DNA of 54,312 bases from a bacterium (lineage in GTDB: Bacteria > Patescibacteriota > Saccharimonadia > Saccharimonadales > UBA4665), in contig JAJXTN010000008.1 of assembly GCA_021783725.1 (NCBI GenBank), forward strand, positions 1-54,312. Direction: 5' to 3'. Below are positions 35,588-42,835 of this stretch, in pieces. Below the pieces are notes generated by a model. The model was not told where the DNA came from and did no database searches. It saw only the letters and a list, made by a program, of their open reading frames with translations. The stretch's first letter is position 1. Every line of letters starts with the position of its first letter. A program made the translations under genes and the position numbers.

Positions 35588-36400
35588 TTATTGTTTGTCA
35601 GCAACCAGGCGGGCCGATCGAATCACATTCTCGAACAGCGCACAAACGGTTAACGGTCCAACGCCGCCTTTAACTGGAGTAATCGTCAAATCATCACGGT
35701 CATAAACGTCAGCCGCCACATCACCTACGGTTTTGCCGTCTTCACTGGCGACACCAGCATCAACGACTACCGCGCCTTGCTTAATCATATCGGCATATAG
35801 AATGGCTGGGCTACCAGTAGCCGTAATTATAACGTCAGCTTGTTTGACGACTTCAGCTAAATCTTTGGTCTGACGATCAGCCACACTGACATTGACGTCA
35901 GAAGCTTTGAGAATTTTTTCTAATGGCGCGCCGACCAATTTGCCACGACCAACCAGAAGTACCTGTTTGCCGTTCAAGTCGATGTTATAGCCAGCCAGTA
36001 ACCACATAATCGCCATAGGTGTCGCTGGTTCAAATTCAGCCTTAGAACCTAAGGCATCAACATCTTTATCGGGTGCAACCAGATTAACAATTTCATCGGT
36101 TTGGCTGGGGTCTTCTAAAGGCAGTTGGACGATCACTCCATGAATCGTTGAATCGTTACTTAACTTGTTAAGTAATTCCCTGACCTCTGTTTGTTTAACT
36201 CGATGAACATCGACATCAACCTGAATATCAGCCCCGTATTGCTGTTTTAGGCGGACATATAAATCAATTATCGGGTTATCGACGGTTACGACAATCGCCA
36301 GCTTAGGCTTAATGCCCTCGGCCTGAATCAAACCGCGAACAGTGTGAGCCTGGCGTTGTTTGATATAGTCGGCCAATTCCCGGCCATTAAGTATTTTCAC
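35588..36400 (-). CDS. folD: Methylenetetrahydrofolate dehydrogenase/cyclohydrolase
   Basis: A 270-residue FolD, which interconverts methylene-, methenyl- and formyl-tetrahydrofolate. Motifs: the YVRLKQQYGADI region (family YVxxK with active-site Lys), GVIVQLPLEDP, VGRGKLVGAPL (family VGRSxxVGxP) and C-terminal PVKGGVGPLTVCALFEN (family PVPGGVGPMT). VGRG replaces VGRS. First gene of the folD-murI pair. Confidence 0.94.
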   Translation of the reverse strand: MKILNGRELADYIKQRQAHTVRGLIQAEGIKPKLAIVVTVDNPIIDLYVRLKQQYGADIQVDVDVHRVKQTEVRELLNKLSNDSTIHGVIVQLPLEDPSQTDEIVNLVAPDKDVDALGSKAEFEPATPMAIMWLLAGYNIDLNGKQVLLVGRGKLVGAPLEKILKASDVNVSVADRQTKDLAEVVKQADVIITATGSPAILYADMIKQGAVVVDAGVASEDGKTVGDVAADVYDRDDLTITPVKGGVGPLTVCALFENVIRSARLVADKQ

Positions 36401-36424
36401 TAAGCTATTGTAACAGAGGTAGAG

Positions 36425-36808
36425 TTACTGGACAATCGTTGGCTGTGGAGGATTTGGTACTGCAACAGGAGCAACTGGAGCCGGTGCTGGCGCTGAGCTA
36501 TCGACAATAGCCATATTGTTGGCGATGTACCGGTAACTCTTTGGAACGAACCAAAATACATATATTCCTAAAGTTATGACTAGTAGCAGAGTATTGATAA
36601 TGAAGAATACTAGAGTATCAATATATTCTGCGTTGTAAGAAACTGACTTTCCGCTAATTTTGGAATTTTTAGCTACCCAAGCATTAGTAAAGTTGAACGA
36701 CCAAGCCCAACCGAAGAATGGGATGTAAGCACCAATCAAACTTACTAAGAAAACTACAAAATATCCACCAGCTTTACCGTTGAATTCAAATGTCTTCTGG
36801 CTGTCCAT
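36425..36808 (-). CDS. Small DUF898/YjgN-like membrane protein
   Basis: About 127 residues with three membrane segments: GYFVVFLVSLIGAYIPFFG, then a polar amphipathic linker (NAWVAKNSKISGKSVSYN), VFFIINTLLLVITLGIYVFW and a Pro/Ala/Val-rich tail (APAPVAPVAVPNPPQ). The opening FEFNGKAGGYF and the W-rich start resemble the DUF898 family, whose function is unknown. I chose ATG at 36808; a longer start at 36850 adds a dubious 14 residues. AGGA lies upstream. Confidence 0.6.
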   Translation of the reverse strand: MDSQKTFEFNGKAGGYFVVFLVSLIGAYIPFFGWAWSFNFTNAWVAKNSKISGKSVSYNAEYIDTLVFFIINTLLLVITLGIYVFWFVPKSYRYIANNMAIVDSSAPAPAPVAPVAVPNPPQPTIVQ

Positions 36809-36929
36809 ATGATTATATTCCTGTTTGATCTTAATAATTATCTGTATCATAGCACATACCGGTTATGGTCATCTCATGCTTGCCAAAACAGAGGTAATTT
36901 GTTAAAGTTTCTTCGTTGAGATACTTAGT

Positions 36930-37175
36930 ATGTACTACTTTTATATCTTGTATTCGCAAATAGATAATGGGTACTACTACGGCTCGACTTCGAACCTTAA
37001 GAAAAGACTGAATGAACATCAACAAGGTAATGTTCCTTCTACATCGTATCGCAGACCACTAAATCTCGCATACTACGAAACTTATACAACTGTTGTTAGC
37101 GCTAGAAAGCGTGAAAAACAAGTTAAAAATAGTAGTAGTATCAGAGCCGCACTGCATAAACGATTTGATTCTTAG
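36930..37175 (+). CDS. GIY-YIG nuclease domain protein, copy 1
   Basis: An 81-residue stand-alone GIY-YIG domain. The paired motif is YFYILYS ... YYYGSTSNLKKRLNEH, giving the catalytic Tyr and Arg, and the Glu is in KREKQVKN. Such mini-proteins of the UPF0213 type are abundant in CPR genomes; they may cut DNA, but activity is rarely shown. It precedes the tRNA-Lys locus with its 3'-end copies, and a second copy lies after it. Confidence 0.88.
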   Translation: MYYFYILYSQIDNGYYYGSTSNLKKRLNEHQQGNVPSTSYRRPLNLAYYETYTTVVSARKREKQVKNSSSIRAALHKRFDS

Positions 37176-37270
37176 GGGGGAAATCGAATATCTGTAATAA
37201 TTCCGGAATTTGTATTAGTTAGCCGGATTATCGCAGAAAAGTACATTTCACAACCCGTTCGACTCCTAGG

Positions 37271-37303
37271 GGGCCAGCCCGGCCTCCCTGCGGGAAGCCG
37301 GGC
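37271..37303 (+). repeat. Hairpin between a duplicated tRNA-Lys 5' heptamer
   Basis: GGGCCAG at 37271-37277 is repeated as the first seven bases of tRNA-Lys (37300-37306). The 22 bases between form a hairpin with the ends: GCCCGGC/GCCGGGC (37277-37283, 37297-37303) and TCCC/GGGA. It looks like a small palindromic insertion with a 7-bp target duplication, and its 3' arm overlaps the first four tRNA bases. Confidence 0.6.
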
Positions 37304-37376
37304 CAGTAGCTCAGCTGGTTAGAGCGTCTGCCTCTTAAGCAGAATGTCGTGGGTTCAAGTCCCACCTGGCCCTCCA
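37300..37376 (+). tRNA. tRNA-Lys (anticodon CTT)
   Basis: A 77-nt cloverleaf with encoded CCA. Acceptor GGGCCAG pairs with CTGGCCC, discriminator T. The anticodon arm TCTGC-CTCTTAA-GCAGA gives CTT. T-arm GTGGG-TTCAAGT-CCCAC. Its 3' end is copied twice downstream. Confidence 0.96.
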
Positions 37377-37414
37377 CGAAAAAAGACCTGCCGTGTGTAG
37401 GTCTTTTTTCGTGG
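37374..37414 (+). terminator. tRNA-Lys terminator starting in the CCA
   Basis: CCACGAAAAAAGACCT (37374-37389) pairs perfectly with AGGTCTTTTTTCGTGG (37399-37414). The stem begins with the encoded CCA of the tRNA. The same CCACGAAA ... TTTCGTGG ends are used after tRNA-Arg. Confidence 0.8.
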
Positions 37415-37437
37415 CTGAGTCAAGTGAGGCTTGGAGA

Positions 37438-37562
37438 CACGACATAGCAAATTTTCTGCAAAGAAAATATGCGTAATGTCGTGGGGTCGTCGACAAACTC
37501 ACGCGCAGGAGCCCCGGCTCCGAGCATGAGTGCCGTCGTGCGTTGTCCCACCTGGCCCTCCA
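37438..37562 (+). repeat. Second copy of the tRNA-Lys 3' part, T-loop replaced by an insert
   Basis: CACGACAT (37438-37445) is an inverted copy of ATGTCGTG (37476-37483), the tRNA variable-loop sequence. Between them is an AT-rich hairpin ATTTTC-tgcaaa-GAAAAT with flanking GCA/TGC. The tRNA copy then reads AATGTCGTGGG, is broken by a 59-nt insert (37486-37544), and resumes as GTCCCACCTGGCCCTCCA (37545-37562). The insert contains ACTCA...TGAGT and GGAGCC-cc-GGCTCC. The copy ends 186 nt after the tRNA. It cannot form a tRNA. Confidence 0.8.
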
Positions 37563-37647
37563 TCCTACTTCGCCAAGGCTTCGTAGGATTTGTAATCCTC
37601 ATTGGCACTAGTTTCGTAGGATTAAGTAATTCTTAAATAAGTAGGAT

Positions 37648-37675
37648 GCCCTCCTTAGCTTTAGCGACGGAGGGC
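37648..37675 (+). terminator. Hairpin terminator after the tRNA-Lys copy
   Basis: GCCCTCC/GGAGGGC arms around 14 nt, followed by TTATTATTT; just upstream of the second GIY-YIG gene. Confidence 0.55.
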
Positions 37676-37689
37676 TTATTATTTAAACT

Positions 37690-37929
37690 ATGTACTACGT
37701 CTACATTATAAGAAGTATCAACTATTCACAGATATATACTGGATGCACGACTGACTTAAAATCTAGAATTACGGACCATAATTCAGGAAAAAGCAAACAT
37801 ACTAATAAATTTAGACCCTGGAAGATGGTTAGTTATTCAGCTTTTACTACACTTAAACTCGCCAAAGATTATGAATCATACCTTAAAACCGGATCTGGCA
37901 TAGCCTTTGCCAGAAAGCATTTCCTGTAG
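37690..37929 (+). CDS. GIY-YIG nuclease domain protein, copy 2
   Basis: A 79-residue GIY-YIG domain: YVYIIRSINYSQIYTGCT holds both Tyr motifs, KSRITDHNSG holds the Arg, and KDYESYLKTGSG the catalytic Glu, as in the common UPF0213 form. TATTAT lies 7 nt before the ATG, so a leaderless mRNA is possible. It lies between the second and third copies of the tRNA-Lys 3' end, which suggests that it travels with them or exploits them. Confidence 0.88.
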   Translation: MYYVYIIRSINYSQIYTGCTTDLKSRITDHNSGKSKHTNKFRPWKMVSYSAFTTLKLAKDYESYLKTGSGIAFARKHFL

Positions 37930-37961
37930 CATCTGTAAAAATATACAATGGGGGTCTGCTT

Positions 37962-38012
37962 GGCAAAAGTAATTTTCTTTTGCCGACGAGGCAAGTCCCA
38001 CCTGGCCCTCCA
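37962..38012 (+). repeat. Third copy of the tRNA-Lys 3' end behind a hairpin
   Basis: A hairpin GGCAAAAG-taatttt-CTTTTGCC (37962-37984) is followed by 37992-38012, which match the last 21 bases of tRNA-Lys exactly, from CAAGTCCC through CCA. Confidence 0.8.
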
Positions 38013-38135
38013 TTTCCGCGTATGTTAAATTAATGTTAAGTGAAAAACCAGACTTCGCTATTTAGCATATTTATTAAAGAACTTATATTTTTTGCAATAA
38101 GTTCAGCTTAACTTATATATTCGTTTAATCATTTT

Positions 38136-38351
38136 TTGAATTCTAGATTTCAGCTAGATTACTATATCAGCATAATTGTGGCTATAATTAATGGCGGTAT
38201 TTTAATATATGGTTGTTGGCAGTCGTATAAACAAAAACAATGGATTTGGTTTGGTTTTTTTGGTTTGAGTATAGTTTTGGTGGCTTTCGCATGGTTTTTC
38301 GTTACGGCTACACTTACTTTAGGTCAAGCGTTTCAGAGCCTGCAAATTTAA
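38136..38351 (+). CDS. Two-helix small membrane protein
   Basis: A 71-residue protein with two helices (YISIIVAIINGGILIYGCW and WIWFGFFGLSIVLVAFAWFF) joined by a short basic turn. It starts with a TTG at 38136; no clear ribosome site, so the start is uncertain. No known family. It lies downstream of the third tRNA-Lys copy and may belong to the same variable region. Confidence 0.45.
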   Translation: MNSRFQLDYYISIIVAIINGGILIYGCWQSYKQKQWIWFGFFGLSIVLVAFAWFFVTATLTLGQAFQSLQI

Positions 38352-38438
38352 TTTTGGTTGCAATCGCATACACCCAGGCCTTTCAAGCATAAGCATTATA
38401 AACAGACTTCTGTAGGAGTAGTTTGTTATAGTTAGGTG

Positions 38439-38693
38439 ATGAATAATTGGCATGATATCGCTTTGTCTATTAGCGTGCTAGCATTTAATGTCGCCCTAAT
38501 ACCTTCATTGACTGGCATACAAAAGCCTCGTATGACTACTAGTGTAATGACAGCTCTATTTCTAGTGCCCGAGATTATCGTATTTTTTAGCCTTAACTTA
38601 TGGTATTCATTTGCGATGGCACTGCTCAACGCTATTTTTTGGTCAATCCTTGCCTACCAAAGATACGTTCAAGTTTCAAATAACAAACTTTAA
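38439..38693 (+). CDS. Small multi-helix membrane protein
   Basis: About 84 residues with three hydrophobic segments and a SemiSWEET-like feel (LAFNVALIPSLTG, IVFFSLNLWYSFAMALLNAI), but the family match is not secure. ATG at 38439; TATAGT at 38427-38432 is six bases upstream, so the mRNA is probably leaderless. No neighbour explains its role. Confidence 0.5.
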   Translation: MNNWHDIALSISVLAFNVALIPSLTGIQKPRMTTSVMTALFLVPEIIVFFSLNLWYSFAMALLNAIFWSILAYQRYVQVSNNKL

Positions 38694-38849
38694 TCTGCCA
38701 TCACCAAAGTTTCGTAGGATCAAGTAATACGAAAAGGTAGTCTTTTCTTGATTCCAGGATTTGCATGGACAATCCCAGAATAGGTTTAAGTCCATAAAGA
38801 GAGTACACTTATAATTAACGAAGGGTATTGAAAAATCGATTAAATTATT

Positions 38850-39695
38850 ATGATATTATCCAAAAAACTATTAGTTATTACTGTTGAGATATTATGTATT
38901 GTCGGGCTAACGGGTTCATCGACGGTGTTCGCGACCACTTCGCCATCACTAGGCACAGCGGGTAGTTATTCGGTCTTAGGCAATACAACAGTTACTAACA
39001 CTGGTAGCACTACAATGCCCGGTGACTTAGGCATTAGTACTGGTGGCGCACCGACAGGCTTTCCACCGGGTGTCGTCGGTCCTCCCGGCACTATCCGCAA
39101 CGCCGCAGATGCCCTAGCCGCCCAGACTGCCAACACGGCCGCTTTCGGTTTCATCGATCAAGCGTGTGACACCAGCTATGCCGGAACTAAAGACTTAGTC
39201 GGGTCCAATCTAGTAGCCGGCGTATACTGTGCCGACGCTTTCACACTATCCGGTACTCTTACCCTCAGCGGCTCAGGCGTCTGGATTTTTAAGTCAGCAA
39301 CCACACTCATCACTTCAGGTACTGCCAATGTCGTGGGCGGTGATGCTTGTAATGTCTGGTGGCGTGAAGTTAGCTCCACGACACTTGGTGCCAATACTTC
39401 ATTAATCGGCAATATTCTTGCCTCTACTTCTATCAGCCTGCAGACTGGAGCTAGCTTGAATGGTCGGGCCTTAGCTCAAACGGGCGCTGTGACGCTGGAT
39501 TCTAACATCATAACAGGCTCAGCCTGTCTGACAGCTTATGTATCCGGATCCACAGCTGTAGTCACCCCTAAATTACCAAATGCTGGGTTTGCACCAGAAA
39601 AAACTAAAACACCTTGGAGCGTCATAGCACTAGTAAGCATTGGAGTAGGTTCACTTGTCTTTTATTTACTACAGACAAAAAAGCGCTCGACCTAG
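38850..39695 (+). CDS. Sortase-anchored DUF3494 (ice-binding-like) surface protein
   Basis: A 281-residue secreted protein. A signal peptide (about 1-29) is followed by the DUF3494 beta-solenoid start LGTAGSYSVLGNTTVTNTG and by SNLVAGVYCADAFTLSGTLT, features of the ice-binding-protein fold. The C-terminus carries a sorting signal: LPNAG at residue 242, a membrane helix and KKRST. The sortase gene lies 45 nt downstream, so this is almost certainly its substrate. In non-cold habitats DUF3494 proteins probably act as adhesins; ice binding cannot be claimed. Confidence 0.88.
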   Translation: MILSKKLLVITVEILCIVGLTGSSTVFATTSPSLGTAGSYSVLGNTTVTNTGSTTMPGDLGISTGGAPTGFPPGVVGPPGTIRNAADALAAQTANTAAFGFIDQACDTSYAGTKDLVGSNLVAGVYCADAFTLSGTLTLSGSGVWIFKSATTLITSGTANVVGGDACNVWWREVSSTTLGANTSLIGNILASTSISLQTGASLNGRALAQTGAVTLDSNIITGSACLTAYVSGSTAVVTPKLPNAGFAPEKTKTPWSVIALVSIGVGSLVFYLLQTKKRST

Positions 39696-39740
39696 TCCAG
39701 ACTTTACTACCTAGAGACAGATTGAGATTTAGAAAATAGT

Positions 39741-40349
39741 ATGTATGCGAAAATCTGTTCGATAAGAACTTTAATAACTGTTTCGATTGGAGTATTGGCG
39801 CTGACGCCACTGCTAGTTTTCATATTTATCAAATCCTCCGCCCAAACCAATCAACCAATACCTATCAAGACAACTGTTCATGCTTCCAGTTCTCAGCCGA
39901 TACTTGCTTCACTTCCCATAAGCCTCATAATACCGCAAATTAAGGTAGATTCAGCAATTGAATACTTAGGCATTACGGCGAACGGCGAGATGGCTACAAC
40001 GAAAGATCCTAGCACTGTAGCGTGGTACGACCTAGGCCAACGCCCCGGTGATGTCGGTAGTGCGGTAATTGCCGGACATTTTGGCTGGAAAAACAATCTG
40101 CCAGCGGCTTTTGATCATTTGAATAAGTTACAAAAAGGCGACAGCATATATATCAAAGACGTGAAAGGTGTAACCATTACTTTTATCGTTAGTGAACTTA
40201 GAATTTTCGGCAAAACTGATGATGCTAAAACTGTTTTCAGCTCTAGCGACGGCAAAGCCCACCTCAACCTCATAACTTGCGAAGGGGTATGGAATAATGC
40301 TTCACGCAGCTACTCTGGCCGACTAGTGGTTTTTAGCGATAAGCAATAG
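39741..40349 (+). CDS. Sortase, class E/F-like transpeptidase
   Basis: A 202-residue membrane-anchored sortase: N-terminal helix (about 10-31), then the beta-barrel. Catalytic residues are visible as His113 (IAGHFG), Cys180 (LITCEG) and Arg194 (SGRLVVF). It cleaves an LPxTG-like motif and joins the protein to the wall. The adjacent DUF3494 protein has LPNAG; the big surface protein at 21350 ends with LVNTG and a helix and may be a second substrate. Class assignment is inferred from the short length. Confidence 0.92.
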   Translation: MYAKICSIRTLITVSIGVLALTPLLVFIFIKSSAQTNQPIPIKTTVHASSSQPILASLPISLIIPQIKVDSAIEYLGITANGEMATTKDPSTVAWYDLGQRPGDVGSAVIAGHFGWKNNLPAAFDHLNKLQKGDSIYIKDVKGVTITFIVSELRIFGKTDDAKTVFSSSDGKAHLNLITCEGVWNNASRSYSGRLVVFSDKQ

Positions 40350-40412
40350 GCCCAGATTTTTTACTTGTTGCGGCAGCGTAAACGCTAGACCATTGCTATC
40401 GTACATGGCTTA

Positions 40413-40817
40413 TTATTGGACTTTGGTTGTGCAGTACATGCACCTTGTTGCGGCTTTAGGAATCTCGCTCAAACACTCGGGGCATTTCTTTTCGGTCGAA
40501 TCTTCTGGAGTTTTTTTCCTAGCCGCCCGCTCCTGAAGCTTGTTGAGCGGCTTTACAACAAAGAAGAATATGACCACGGCTATCGTCAGGAACGACACGA
40601 GCAAGTTTATAAAATCACCGTACAAGAATTTACTATTATTGATGGTAAATGTCAGACCGGAGAAATCTGGCTTGCCGCCAATCGCCCCAATCAATGGCGT
40701 AATTAAATCTTTGACTAAGCCAGTGACCACCGCCCCGAAGGCAACACCAACGACAACCCCTACGGCTAGGTCAACCACATTACCCTTCATAATGAATTGC
40801 TTGAATTCTTTCAACAC
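40413..40817 (-). CDS. mscL: Large-conductance mechanosensitive channel with zinc ribbon
   Basis: About 134 residues; opens under membrane tension to release solutes on osmotic shock. The start VLKEFKQFIMKGNVVDLAVG is classic MscL; two helices (GVVVGVAFGAVVTGLVKDL, LLVSFLTIAVVIFFFVV) and the NKLQERA linker follow. A C-terminal zinc ribbon CPECLSEIP ... RCMYC replaces the usual short helix. The GTG at 40817 is preceded by GAGGAGGTG, so that is the start rather than an upstream ATG. Confidence 0.95.
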   Translation of the reverse strand: MLKEFKQFIMKGNVVDLAVGVVVGVAFGAVVTGLVKDLITPLIGAIGGKPDFSGLTFTINNSKFLYGDFINLLVSFLTIAVVIFFFVVKPLNKLQERAARKKTPEDSTEKKCPECLSEIPKAATRCMYCTTKVQ

Positions 40818-40967
40818 AGTTGCACCTCCTCTGTTAGTAGATAGTCTCATGATACAACATAATATGATCAAGGCTCTTCATTGCACTTATGTCCAAACCT
40901 ATCCTTGTCCGTTTCAAAAATGTTTATAATAATTAATCAACGGCGGGGTGGCAAGCTACCCTCAGAA

Positions 40968-42650
40968 CTATTTATGTTTTGTTTTGAAAACCGCTGCTTC
41001 GTAGGGCAATAGTTGGATATGATTGTTTGGGGTTTTCTTGTGTTTAGTTTCGGCGTCTGAAGATATTTGAAAGCGGCCAATCTTAATACTATCGGGCAAT
41101 TTAATCTCAACGCTTACTTCAGAGAAATTAATTAGGGTTAAATGGCTTTGGCGACCTTGGGTGCGCAAGTAACCCAAGACTGACTGATGGCCAGTATTAA
41201 TTACACTTAGTTGGCCTTTACGTAATGCCTTAGACGAATTCCGAAGCTTGGCCAAACTTTGATACAACCGATAATACGAATATCGATCTTTGGTCTGAAG
41301 CTGAATGTTATCGGTCTGATAATCACTGTTCACTGGCAACCAAGACGTATCGGCGGTGGTGAAACCAGCGTTTTTGGCCGACGACCATTGGAGCGGCGTA
41401 CGCTCTGGATCGCGACTAGCACCACCTTTGGCGGCTGGATCTTTGATCAAGGACGGCGGGATTTTACCATTCTTCATGCCAATCTCTTCACCGTTATAGA
41501 TGAAGGCCATACCTGGCAAAGTGAGAAGTAGTACAGCCGCGCTTCTAGCCGCCGGGTCACCGAGACGAGTAGCTAAACGGTGTTGGTCGTGATTACCAAA
41601 AGCGTAGCTGGCTACGCATAACGGGCTGTAATCGTCTAAAGCCGTGTGGAACTTTGCCAAAAACTGGCGCCAAGGTTCGGCCTGCCACGGCAATCCCAAA
41701 CCTTCGAAATTGAACGGCGCTGCCACTTTCGGATCCATGCCTTTATAAAACTCCAGATATTCATTGACCGGTTCGGACGTCTCAGGATACGATTCGGTCA
41801 CCATGAAGCGCAATGATTTCTGATAAGGTTTCTCTTTGAGGACATCGGCCATCTCGTTCAAATAGCCGTATAGACTTGGCCAGCCTTGACTATATATATG
41901 CTTAATTGAATTATAGTTTGAGCCTTCGCCCGGTTTATAGAGTGGGTTCTTGGGATTATCTTTGAAGTCTGGGTCCTTGCCCATAAATCGGACCGCATCG
42001 ACCCTAAACCCATCGACACCTTTATCCAACCAAAAGCGCATAGCAGTTTTGATAGCTTCGCGAACTTCGGGATTAGCCCAATTCAAATCTGGCTGTTTAA
42101 CGTCAAAACTGTGCAAGTAGAATTGCTGGCGAGCCGGCTCCCATTCCCAGGCCGTTTCGCCAGTGAATATATCCAGCCAGTTATTGGGTGGCACAGGCTT
42201 ACCGGACTTATCGGTAGCTTTAGGGTCTTTCCAGATATACCAATCCGAGTACTTGCCTTCCCGAGTTTGCCTTGATTGGCGAAACCACTCGTGTTCATCT
42301 GAGGAGTGATTGGGCACTAAATCGACTAGGATTTTAATGCCTTTGGAGTGAGCCGATTTGATTAATTTATCGATGTCTTGAAGTGTTCCGAAGATCGGAT
42401 CGACGTCACAATAGTCGGCAATATCATAACCAAAATCTGCCATTGGCGAAGTATAAAAAGGTGATAGCCAGATGACCCCAACGCCTAAATCTTTTAGGTA
42501 TTTAAGCTTGGCGGTAATGCCCGGGAGGTCACCGATACCATCAGCGTTAGAATCAAAAAAACTCCGCGGATATATTTGATAAACAATCGCCCCTTGTGGC
42601 CACCGCTTATCACGCCTGAATTTTAGAGTTTTGGCTATATTCATAAGCAT
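40968..42650 (-). CDS. GH13 alpha-glucosidase (oligo-1,6-glucosidase-like)
   Basis: A 560-residue glycoside hydrolase of family 13. It has IYPRSFFDSNADGIGDLPGI, the nucleophile Asp in GFRVDAVRF, the acid Glu in MVTESYPE and the stabilising Asp in FGNHDQHR, plus LVPNHSSDEHEW. It hydrolyses alpha-glucosidic bonds in short oligosaccharides in the cytoplasm (no signal peptide). ATG at 42650 or 42644 could start it. With the GH15 enzyme at 49034 it indicates use of starch- or trehalose-type sugars. Confidence 0.93.
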   Translation of the reverse strand: MLMNIAKTLKFRRDKRWPQGAIVYQIYPRSFFDSNADGIGDLPGITAKLKYLKDLGVGVIWLSPFYTSPMADFGYDIADYCDVDPIFGTLQDIDKLIKSAHSKGIKILVDLVPNHSSDEHEWFRQSRQTREGKYSDWYIWKDPKATDKSGKPVPPNNWLDIFTGETAWEWEPARQQFYLHSFDVKQPDLNWANPEVREAIKTAMRFWLDKGVDGFRVDAVRFMGKDPDFKDNPKNPLYKPGEGSNYNSIKHIYSQGWPSLYGYLNEMADVLKEKPYQKSLRFMVTESYPETSEPVNEYLEFYKGMDPKVAAPFNFEGLGLPWQAEPWRQFLAKFHTALDDYSPLCVASYAFGNHDQHRLATRLGDPAARSAAVLLLTLPGMAFIYNGEEIGMKNGKIPPSLIKDPAAKGGASRDPERTPLQWSSAKNAGFTTADTSWLPVNSDYQTDNIQLQTKDRYSYYRLYQSLAKLRNSSKALRKGQLSVINTGHQSVLGYLRTQGRQSHLTLINFSEVSVEIKLPDSIKIGRFQISSDAETKHKKTPNNHIQLLPYEAAVFKTKHK

Positions 42651-42799
42651 ATTCTATCAGGCTACTGGCTATTCATTACGCCTAATATTAACAACGCCCC
42701 CTCTGAGACTGGCGATGCCTAGAAAGGGTCATCTCTGTACCAGGTAAGTTCAATAGTCACACCCGTACAAGAATCGGTGAAATATTTGATAGCGCTATT

Positions 42800-42828
42800 T
42801 TGACTAAACTATATTTATGTGCTATTCT
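42800..42828 (+). promoter_or_regulatory. Promoter giving a leaderless start at 42836
   Basis: TTGACT (42800-42805), 17 nt and TATTCT (42823-42828) lie seven bases before the ATG. Without this the longer frame from TTG at 42800 would be chosen, but that codon is the -35 box. Confidence 0.65.
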
Positions 42829-42835
42829 ATTATTT

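Noticed and set aside
37486-37544. An integron attC site in the tRNA-Lys insert
   Set aside because: No GTTRRRY/RYYYAAC core pair and no integron integrase gene in the window.
37438-37562. A second functional tRNA-Lys
   Set aside because: It lacks the acceptor 5' strand, D-arm and anticodon arm, and the T-loop is interrupted by 59 nt.
40818-40871. N-terminal extension of MscL
   Set aside because: GAGGAGG lies right before the GTG at 40817, and the MscL family begins there.
42800-42835. N-terminal extension of the protein starting at 42836 from a TTG
   Set aside because: The TTG and following bases are the -35 and -10 boxes of a good promoter.
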